Shown here: piece by piece, positions 53,124 through 59,897 of the stretch
Layout: every line of letters starts with the position of its first letter
How positions within the stretch are numbered: position 1 is the first letter of the stretch
Source: JAHRVQ01 sp963976815
Lineage (GTDB): Bacteria > Pseudomonadota > Gammaproteobacteria > Pseudomonadales > Azotimanducaceae
Direction of reading: 5' to 3'
DNA length: 64,000 nt
Assembly: GCA_963976815.1 (NCBI GenBank)
Contig: CAXBLU010000007.1
Span: 1-64,000 of the forward strand
Notes under the pieces: model-generated
Seen by the model: only the letters and a program-made list of their open reading frames with translations
Databases searched by the model: none
What the model was told of the DNA's origin: nothing
Translations under genes and position numbers: made by a program

Positions 53124-53636
53124 TTAGTTGACCACAATTGACGAATTTCCAGGCTTTTCTGCAGAAACCCTAAGCTGCCACTCAGCTTTTTTAGCCGCTG
53201 CGGCAATAAGCGCAGTCATGGATGCGTTGATATCCCGGTTCATGGAAAGGTTGATACCCTGCCCAGCTTTGGGCTCAATTCCAAGGTGCAAGATGTCTCC
53301 CTCCTGGCGATAGTTCAATCGATAAGCAAGGGGTACCAGATCCCCCAACGGCATCTCCTCCACCTCTTCTTTGAACTTTTCCTGGAAATTCGCACCCTCC
53401 ATCGCCTTTTCACGTTTGAAGCTTTGAACCGCCTGTTTCGCTTCGGGGGTCGCCTGAATGCTTACGTCCGGATCCCCATCGCTGTGGTTTTTTAAAATAT
53501 TGAGCAGTAACAGGATATAGCGGCGGGTCAGCCACAGTCGAAACTGCTTCCCTTCTGCACTATTTACCCGGAACAAGACCCTGTCTTCTTCTGGAATGTA
53601 GAGCATTTGCATCTGGCTAATGGCGTTGTCACTCAT
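53124..53636 (-). CDS. Conserved hypothetical cytosolic protein
   Basis: A 170-residue protein without signal or TM segments. It starts MSDNAISQMQMLYIPEEDRVLFRVNSAEGKQFRLWLTRRY, then helices rich in charged residues, and ends in a beta-strand stretch (GDILHLGIEPKAGQGINLSMNRD). I believe similar unnamed proteins occur in many Gammaproteobacteria, but recognise no known domain. Divergent from the sahR-like gene. Function unknown. Confidence 0.75.
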   Translation of the reverse strand: MSDNAISQMQMLYIPEEDRVLFRVNSAEGKQFRLWLTRRYILLLLNILKNHSDGDPDVSIQATPEAKQAVQSFKREKAMEGANFQEKFKEEVEEMPLGDLVPLAYRLNYRQEGDILHLGIEPKAGQGINLSMNRDINASMTALIAAAAKKAEWQLRVSAEKPGNSSIVVN

Positions 53637-53712
53637 GGCTCAACTCTAATTCAGTTCAGTTAGATCGAAGTATAACCAAAGTACAACCAACCCTGCCCAG
53701 CACCACTATCGA

Positions 53713-53757
53713 AAGGTCCAATTTCCAAAGGTTCAATATCCAGAGGTCCAATATCTA
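53713..53757. repeat. Three 15-bp tandem repeats upstream of the ArsR-methyltransferase gene
   Basis: AAGGTCCAATTTCCA (53713-53727), AAGGTTCAATATCCA (53728-53742) and GAGGTCCAATATCTA (53743-53757) follow head-to-tail. They sit about 60 bases upstream of the sahR-like start, between it and the divergent 170-residue gene. The AATATC core also appears in the nearby palindrome. Confidence 0.85.
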
Positions 53758-53789
53758 AATAAGTTGATATAGATTGCGCTTCGCGTACA

Positions 53790-53809
53790 ATATCGAAAAT
53801 TTTTGATAT
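53790..53809. promoter_or_regulatory. Near-palindromic operator-like site in front of the ArsR-methyltransferase gene
   Basis: ATATCGAAAATTTTTGATAT is a 20-base inverted repeat with one mismatched pair, the size expected for an ArsR-family dimer. It ends eight bases before the ATG, leaving no room for a ribosome binding site; GATATA (53805-53810) could be a -10 for a leaderless transcript starting at the ATG. Autoregulation by the downstream regulator is likely. Confidence 0.5.
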
Positions 53810-53817
53810 ACCGATAA

Positions 53818-54783
53818 ATGAATCAGGTCATCCAGGAGAACCAGACCGACCAACTGCTGATGTTTTTTAAAGCATCTGCGGATGCCCTGCGCCTCGATAT
53901 CTTAAGGGTGCTAAGGGTAGAGTCCTTTGGCGTACTTGAGCTAAGCCACGTATTTAGCATCCCTCAGCCGGCGATGAGCCACCATCTCAAGATCCTATCA
54001 ACGGCAAACCTTGTGTCTACACGACGTGAGGGCAATTCAATCTTCTACCGTCGCTCGCTTATTCCAAGTACCGAACCTGAAGCCGGGCTGCTGCGTGCGC
54101 TATTTATCGCAATCGATACTGTGCCCGTCGCAACGCATATCCAGCAGCGGGCCATCGAGGTACACCGGGAACGGGAACTCAGTTCAAAAGCCTTTTTTGA
54201 TAAGAATGCCGATCGTCTTAAGGAAAACCAGGATCTCATTGCCGAATTCTCCCATTACGCCGGTTGCCTGCAGGATCTGCTCAATAGCGAGTCCATACCA
54301 GGCGATGCCACCGTAATCGAAGTGGGTCCCGGTGAATCACCACTGTTAGGTGCCCTGCTAAAGGCATTCACCCATGTGACCGCGATCGACAGCTCAGAAG
54401 AAATGCTCGAAAAAGCGAAACAGAATCTAGGCAAGAAAGCAGCACAAGCAAGCTTCAAGCAGGGCGAGATTTCAGACCTGGAGGCTGATAGAGCTGATTT
54501 AATTGTCGTGAATATGGTCCTGCATCACATTGCATCACCGGCAGTTTTTTTCCTAACAGCCTTCGACAAACTTAAACCCGGTGGCTGCTTATTTATCATG
54601 GACCTTTGCCCCCATGGGCAGGATTGGACCCGGGATGTCTGCGGCGACTTATGGCTAGGCTTTGAATCCGCTGATCTCGAGACCTGGGCGAACGAAGCTA
54701 AATTTAACGTTGGTCAAAGCGCCTACCTGGGACTAAAAAACGGTTTTCAGGTTCAGCTCAAGATGTTTCATAAACCCTCATGA
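53818..54783 (+). CDS. ArsR-family regulator fused to SAM-dependent methyltransferase domain (SahR-like)
   Basis: A 321-residue fusion: N-terminal winged helix (residues 10-80: ALRLDILRVLRVESFGVLELSH, PAMSHHLKILSTANLVSTRREGNSIFYRR) and C-terminal class I methyltransferase fold (about 150-300: VIEVGPGESPL motif I, AIDSSEEMLEKAKQNL motif post I, DLIVVNMVLHHI). This architecture next to ahcY matches SahR, a known S-adenosylhomocysteine-responsive regulator of the methionine cycle in Proteobacteria. Probably represses ahcY and itself unless SAH is high. There is no ribosome binding site before the ATG. Confidence 0.8.
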   Translation: MNQVIQENQTDQLLMFFKASADALRLDILRVLRVESFGVLELSHVFSIPQPAMSHHLKILSTANLVSTRREGNSIFYRRSLIPSTEPEAGLLRALFIAIDTVPVATHIQQRAIEVHRERELSSKAFFDKNADRLKENQDLIAEFSHYAGCLQDLLNSESIPGDATVIEVGPGESPLLGALLKAFTHVTAIDSSEEMLEKAKQNLGKKAAQASFKQGEISDLEADRADLIVVNMVLHHIASPAVFFLTAFDKLKPGGCLFIMDLCPHGQDWTRDVCGDLWLGFESADLETWANEAKFNVGQSAYLGLKNGFQVQLKMFHKPS

Positions 54784-54859
54784 ATAAAAAGCACAGATAA
54801 AGCACAGCAAAAATACACATAAACCTCATCTAACCCCTCATAACCAAAGGATAACCACC

Positions 54860-56224
54860 ATGAGTGAAGACTATAAAGTAGCTGATATCAGCCTGGCCAA
54901 ATTCGGCCATGCAGAAATCGAATTAGCAGAAGCTGAAATGCCTGCGTTGATGACTCTGCGCGAAAAGTACAATGCCGAGCAACCACTGGCCGGCGCTAAG
55001 ATCATCGGCTGCATCCACATGACCATTCAAACCGCTGTCTTGATGGACACGCTCGTTGCACTGGGTGCTGAAATTCGCTGGTCCTCCTGCAACATCTTTT
55101 CAACGCAGGATCACGCTGCAGCGGCAATGGCAGACAAGGGTATTCCAACCTATGCCTGGAAAGGCGAAACAGATGAAGAATTCCTCTGGTGCATCGAACA
55201 GACAATTCTAGAAAACGGCAAGCCCTGGGACGCCAACATGATTTTGGATGACGGCGGTGACCTGACGGAAATGATCCACAGCAAATACCCAGAAATGTTA
55301 GACAAGATTCACGGCATTACCGAAGAAACCACAACCGGTGTGCACCGTCTCTACGAGATGATGGAAGCTGGTGAGTTAAAGGTACCTGCCATTAACGTTA
55401 ACGATTCTGTGACCAAATCCAAAAATGATAACAAGTACGGCTGTCGCCATAGTTTGAACGATGCGATCAAGCGCGGCACCGACATGCTTATGGCCGGCAA
55501 AAATGCCCTTGTGATTGGCTACGGCGATGTCGGCAAAGGTTCTGCTGCGAGCTTGCGTCAGGAAGGCATGATTGTTCGTGTTACTGAAATTGATCCAATC
55601 TGCGCAATGCAAGCCTGTATGGACGGCTATGAAGTTGTTTCTCCCTACAAGAATGGAGCTAATACCGGCAAGCTTAGCGACATTGACACAGACCTCATGG
55701 GTCGTATTGATATCATTGTGACCTGTACCGGCAACGTCAATGTTTGTGATGAGAACCTTCTGCGCACCGTTAGCAGAAACGCTGTGGTGTGTAATATTGG
55801 CCACTTTGATACAGAGATCGATACCAAATTTATGCGCGACAACTGGAAGTGGGAAGAAGTTAAACCCCAGGTTGATAAAATCTATCGAAGCGATGATCGA
55901 AAAGACTACATCATTCTTCTGTCTGAAGGACGCCTGGTTAACCTCGGCAATGCGACGGGTCACCCTTCTCGAATCATGGACGGCTCTTTCGCCAACCAGG
56001 TCCTTGCACAAATGTATTTGTTTGAACGCAAATGGGCAGATCATGATGCTAGCCAACGACAACCCATCACCGTTGAGGTCTTACCCAAAGCCCTTGATGA
56101 AGAAGTCGCCAGCTACATGGTAAAAGGTTTCGGTGGTGTTTTAACAAAACTGACCTCCGATCAGGCTAAATACATCAATGTACCCGCAGAAGGCCCATTT
56201 AAGCCGGAAGCATACAAGTACTAA
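54860..56224 (+). CDS. ahcY: Adenosylhomocysteinase (SAH hydrolase)
   Basis: A 454-residue NAD-dependent enzyme splitting S-adenosylhomocysteine to adenosine and homocysteine. Motifs: NIFSTQDHAAAAM, NVNDSVTKSKNDNKYGCRHS substrate site, the NAD-binding GYGDVGKGSAAS and the C-terminal KYINVPAEGPFKPEAYKY with the Lys/Tyr that reach the adjacent subunit. AAGGAT upstream of the ATG is a good ribosome binding site. It follows the SahR-like gene by 76 bases; no SAH riboswitch fold could be drawn there. Confidence 0.97.
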   Translation: MSEDYKVADISLAKFGHAEIELAEAEMPALMTLREKYNAEQPLAGAKIIGCIHMTIQTAVLMDTLVALGAEIRWSSCNIFSTQDHAAAAMADKGIPTYAWKGETDEEFLWCIEQTILENGKPWDANMILDDGGDLTEMIHSKYPEMLDKIHGITEETTTGVHRLYEMMEAGELKVPAINVNDSVTKSKNDNKYGCRHSLNDAIKRGTDMLMAGKNALVIGYGDVGKGSAASLRQEGMIVRVTEIDPICAMQACMDGYEVVSPYKNGANTGKLSDIDTDLMGRIDIIVTCTGNVNVCDENLLRTVSRNAVVCNIGHFDTEIDTKFMRDNWKWEEVKPQVDKIYRSDDRKDYIILLSEGRLVNLGNATGHPSRIMDGSFANQVLAQMYLFERKWADHDASQRQPITVEVLPKALDEEVASYMVKGFGGVLTKLTSDQAKYINVPAEGPFKPEAYKY

Positions 56225-56231
56225 AATGAAT

Positions 56232-56260
56232 CATCCCGCGATCATATCGATCGCGGGATG
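56232..56260 (+). terminator. Strong hairpin after ahcY
   Basis: CATCCCGCGAT (56232-56242) pairs with ATCGCGGGATG (56250-56260) around a short loop. It lies eight bases after the ahcY stop. The downstream sequence AACCGTTTACTTG has no true T-run, so it may terminate weakly or protect mRNA ends. Confidence 0.5.
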
Positions 56261-56328
56261 AACCGTTTACTTGTAATGAAGGCACAATCCTTGGAGAATC
56301 GCGCCTCTCCTAACACTCGATTGATGCA

Positions 56329-57198
56329 ATGAAACCCGAACTCCAAGACCTCCTTAATCTGCTGGATCTCGAACCGATTGAGGTCAATATCTTCCGTGGT
56401 GTGAGCCCTAAAGAAGGTTGGCAGCGTGTCTATGGTGGCCAGGTTTTAGGTCAGGCTCTGGTCGCAGCCTCTAGAACCGTGGAGGATGAGAATCGGTCCG
56501 CCCATTCCCTGCACGGATATTTCTTACGCCCTGGGGACACCACAATTCCCATACTCTACGAGGTTGACCGAATTCGAGATGGCAAGAGTTTTACAACCCG
56601 TCGAGTCATCGCCACACAACGGGGTAAAGCAATTTTTAGTATGGCCGTATCTTTTCAGGTCCACGAAGAGGGTTTAGAACATCAATTCCCCATGCCTGAG
56701 ATCAAACCGCCGGAGCAATGTCCGAGCCAGGCAGAACTCGCAGAGCGTTTTAAGGATGATATTCCCGAGCAATTCCTCGATCGCGCCAAGAGACCACAAC
56801 CCATCGAGATGAGATTTGTCGAACCGGTTAACGAATTTAATCCCGAGAAGATGCCCCCTTATCAACATACCTGGATTCGCGTGGTTGATACCATGCCCGA
56901 TGATATTCGTCTGAATCAGTGCCTCCTGGCCTACGCATCGGACATGACGTTGATTGATACCGCCGCTCGACCCCACGGCATCAGCTGGGGCAACGAAAAC
57001 TTCCAGGTTGCCAGTCTCGATCACGCCATGTGGTTCCATAAGCCCTTCAAAACCGATGATTGGCTGCTCTACGCCCAGGATAGCCCCTTTTCCGGCGGTG
57101 CTCGCGGTCTAAGCCGAGGTGCCTTCTATGATACTAAAGGCAATCTGGTCGCGTCCGTCGCCCAGGAAGGGCTGATGAGACTCCACGAAAAAACATAA
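56329..57198 (+). CDS. tesB: Acyl-CoA thioesterase II
   Basis: A 289-residue double-hotdog thioesterase: first hotdog with VYGGQVLGQALVAASRTV, second with YASDMTLIDTAARPHG and SLDHAMWFHKPFKTDDWLLY, including the Asp/Thr/Gln catalytic network of TesB. It hydrolyses medium- and long-chain acyl-CoA. Length equals E. coli TesB (286). Separate transcription unit between ahcY and moxR. Confidence 0.94.
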   Translation: MKPELQDLLNLLDLEPIEVNIFRGVSPKEGWQRVYGGQVLGQALVAASRTVEDENRSAHSLHGYFLRPGDTTIPILYEVDRIRDGKSFTTRRVIATQRGKAIFSMAVSFQVHEEGLEHQFPMPEIKPPEQCPSQAELAERFKDDIPEQFLDRAKRPQPIEMRFVEPVNEFNPEKMPPYQHTWIRVVDTMPDDIRLNQCLLAYASDMTLIDTAARPHGISWGNENFQVASLDHAMWFHKPFKTDDWLLYAQDSPFSGGARGLSRGAFYDTKGNLVASVAQEGLMRLHEKT

Positions 57199-57400
57199 AA
57201 CAAAGCCGGACAACCTGAAGAAAAGGTCCACAGGCTGGATTAATCAATATTTGACTGAATAAGCGGGCCTTATCCGCCCCAATACGTCGCCCTAATCACA
57301 ATTACCCTGCTGTACAAACGCCCAGTGGCTTTGGATAATGCTTGGCCGGTCTGTTAACGGCTTAGGATCGATCCCAATTTTTTTGCCATAAGGAATACTC

Positions 57401-58351
57401 GTGCCCGTAAACATTGATGAGAAGCTGGCTAACGTAGGCGTTATCGAAGAAAACTTCGAAGCTCTGAATTACATCTGTAACCAGCAGATCGCGACGGCGG
57501 TTTTTCTTGCCCACCATTTAGAAAAACCTATCCTGATTGAAGGCCCTCCCGGGGTCGGTAAGACCGAACTCGCAAAAACTGCGGCTAAAATGTTGGACCT
57601 CGAATGCATCAGACTTCAATGCTATGAAGGTCTCGACGAGTCAAAGGCAATTTATGAATGGAAGTATGGCAAGCAACTACTCTATACCCAGGTACTAAAA
57701 GAAACCCTCGGTGAAATTCTCGACGGCGCCTCCGGATTGTCTCAATCCGTTGCCAAACTTCATGAGTTTGGCGATATCTTTTTCTCCGATGAATTTCTGG
57801 AACCCAGACCACTACTCAAAGCCTTGAGAGCCGAAGAGGGCTGCGTGCTGCTGATTGATGAAATCGACAAATCTGACCACGAATTTGAATCTCTATTGCT
57901 CGAAATGCTATCCGACTTCCAACTCTCGATACCCGAGATTGGCACTATTAAGGCCTCTGGAAAACGTAAACCATTGGTTTTCTTAACCAGTAATAATACC
58001 CGGGAAATTTCTGACGCACTCAAGCGCCGCTGCCTGCATCTTTATATCCCATTCCCCGATGCCAGCCTTGAGAATCAAATTGTCCAGGCACGAGTTCCGG
58101 AAATCGCAGAAAAACTCCGGGTTCAGCTGGTTAACTTTATCCAGGAATTGCGTGACATGGACCTTAAGAAAGTACCTGCCATCAGTGAGACCATCGACTG
58201 GGCCAGAACGCTTATCCTGCTTAATTCCGAAGGGCTTGATGCAGACCTTGTGAAACAAACCTTGAACGTTATCTTGAAGTTCCAGGAAGACATTGAAACG
58301 GTAGAAGCTGAACTACAAAGCGTCACTAACAAGGTACTTAAGGAAAGCTAG
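57401..58351 (+). CDS. MoxR-family AAA+ ATPase
   Basis: A 316-residue AAA+ protein with Walker A GPPGVGKTE (near residue 49), Walker B CVLLIDEIDKSD and sensor 1 FLTSNNTREISDALKRRC. GTG start with AAGGA six bases upstream. MoxR ATPases act with a VWA partner encoded next to them as chaperones that load cofactors or metals or mature protein complexes; this pair belongs to the CoxD/CoxE-like type. Client unknown here. Confidence 0.9.
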   Translation: MPVNIDEKLANVGVIEENFEALNYICNQQIATAVFLAHHLEKPILIEGPPGVGKTELAKTAAKMLDLECIRLQCYEGLDESKAIYEWKYGKQLLYTQVLKETLGEILDGASGLSQSVAKLHEFGDIFFSDEFLEPRPLLKALRAEEGCVLLIDEIDKSDHEFESLLLEMLSDFQLSIPEIGTIKASGKRKPLVFLTSNNTREISDALKRRCLHLYIPFPDASLENQIVQARVPEIAEKLRVQLVNFIQELRDMDLKKVPAISETIDWARTLILLNSEGLDADLVKQTLNVILKFQEDIETVEAELQSVTNKVLKES

Positions 58352-58352
58352 C

Positions 58353-59801
58353 ATGCTAGACGATACCCTGGTCGACTTTGTTAAGGTCCTGCGTAACGCA
58401 GAGCTCAAGGTATCGCCTTCCGAAACACTAGATGCAATGGCATGCCTGAACGTTGTGGGTATGCAGGACCGAGCATTTCTCAAAAACTCGCTAGCACTGG
58501 TGCTTGCTAAAACGCCGGAAGAAAAAGAGGCTTTCGACGACTGTTTCGAGCGCTTTTTCACCATTGATGCAACGTCGGCGCCATCCGACGATGATGAGAA
58601 ACACGATGACTACGGCGAGGGTGACGAAGATGCGGAATTCTCCGGTGACCCCAAAAACTCACAGCCAGGTAAAGGTGGCGGTCAAGGTGGAGGAAGCGGC
58701 GAAGCTCAAGACTCGGAAGATCAAGACGGGCTTAAAGCGCAATCAAAGTTAGGCAAACTCTTAACTGAAGGGAGTCGCACGGACCAAACAATTGCGATTG
58801 TTGAAGCCGGCAGAGCGGTCGACGTTAATCAAATTGTTGTCTTTACCCAGAAAGGGCTCTATACCCGAAAGATCATGGATGAAATGGGTCTTAAGGGCCT
58901 AAATGAAGAGATTACAGATTTACAGGGGCAGTTCGGTCAAGGCCAGAAGGATCTCGGTCGAAAGCTCACACGGGCACGGGAAGGTCTTAGAGAACGGGTT
59001 CGAGATTACGTTGAAAAACAATTCTTTCTCCATGCTGACGAATCCGGCAAACAACTGCGGGAAGAGTTATTAAGAAAAGTTAAACTATCAAACTTGGAGA
59101 AACGCAATTTCAAAGACGTCCAGGAAATTGTTTTTAAGATGGCCAAAAAGCTCATCTCAATTCACTCTAAGCGTAGAAAGACGACCAAGCGTGGCCAGTT
59201 AGATATCAGAAAAACCCTCCGTCACAATATGCAATACGACGGTATGTTTTTTGACCTTAAGTGGAAAGCCTCCAAGGTTGATCGACCTAAAGTCATGTGT
59301 ATATGTGACGTTAGCGGATCAGTGAGCAATTACTCCCGTTTCCTTCTTATGTTTTTATATAGCCTTGCGGAAGTCTTACCAAAGGTTCGCTCTTTTGCTT
59401 TCTCTTCAGATCTAGGAGAAGTTACCCAATTATTCCAAAATACGGGACTAGAAGAAGCCATGGCTCGAACCATGCGGGACTACGGCAACGGGTCGACTGA
59501 CTATGGACAAATGCTGCAGGACTTCCGTAGCCACATTATGCAAGACGTCGACAACAAGACTACCATCATCATTCTGGGCGATGCTCGAAACAACTACGGA
59601 GACGGCAAGTCGGAAATTCTTCGTGAAATGTACGACAAAGCCAAGCGAGTCATTTGGCTAAACCCTGAACCAAAATCTAGCTGGACTGTTGGTGACGCAG
59701 AAATGAAAAAGTATGCACCCTGCTGTCATCAAACCGAGGTTTGTAATTCCCTCACCCATCTCGAGCGCGTGGTGGGTAACCTACTTCGATCCGCGACCTA
59801 G
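58353..59801 (+). CDS. VWA-domain protein, CoxE-like partner of MoxR
   Basis: A 482-residue cytosolic protein. The N-terminal helical part (residues 1-65) is followed by an acidic and Gly/Gln-rich linker (about 70-130, DDDEKHDDYGEGDEDAEF), a helical middle domain and a C-terminal VWA domain (about 310-480) with MIDAS motif DVSGS (Asp319) and a later DARNN. The ATG lies one base after the moxR stop (TAGCATG), so the two are co-translated. The family resembles CoxE and ViaA. Confidence 0.9.
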   Translation: MLDDTLVDFVKVLRNAELKVSPSETLDAMACLNVVGMQDRAFLKNSLALVLAKTPEEKEAFDDCFERFFTIDATSAPSDDDEKHDDYGEGDEDAEFSGDPKNSQPGKGGGQGGGSGEAQDSEDQDGLKAQSKLGKLLTEGSRTDQTIAIVEAGRAVDVNQIVVFTQKGLYTRKIMDEMGLKGLNEEITDLQGQFGQGQKDLGRKLTRAREGLRERVRDYVEKQFFLHADESGKQLREELLRKVKLSNLEKRNFKDVQEIVFKMAKKLISIHSKRRKTTKRGQLDIRKTLRHNMQYDGMFFDLKWKASKVDRPKVMCICDVSGSVSNYSRFLLMFLYSLAEVLPKVRSFAFSSDLGEVTQLFQNTGLEEAMARTMRDYGNGSTDYGQMLQDFRSHIMQDVDNKTTIIILGDARNNYGDGKSEILREMYDKAKRVIWLNPEPKSSWTVGDAEMKKYAPCCHQTEVCNSLTHLERVVGNLLRSAT

Positions 59802-59847
59802 TCTCTGTAGTCCTGCCGAGAAAAAGGACTAGCAAAAATAGAGCAGC

Positions 59848-59878
59848 AAAAAAAAGCCGCGCAATTGCGCGGCTTTTT
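59848..59878. terminator. Bidirectional intrinsic terminator
   Basis: Stem-loop GCCGCGC-AATT-GCGCGGC (59856-59873) has an A-run before it and TTTTT after it, so it works on both strands and separates the convergent VWA gene (+) and TonB receptor gene (-). Confidence 0.92.
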
Positions 59879-59897
59879 CGTTTAGTGCTGACTTAAC

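Noticed and set aside
54784..54859. SAH riboswitch upstream of ahcY
   Set aside because: The 76-base gap is A/C rich and no conserved SAH aptamer stems could be drawn; control by the SahR-like protein is a better explanation.
55376..56062. 228-residue minus-strand open frame within ahcY
   Set aside because: It is fully antisense to a very well conserved enzyme and shows no independent signals.
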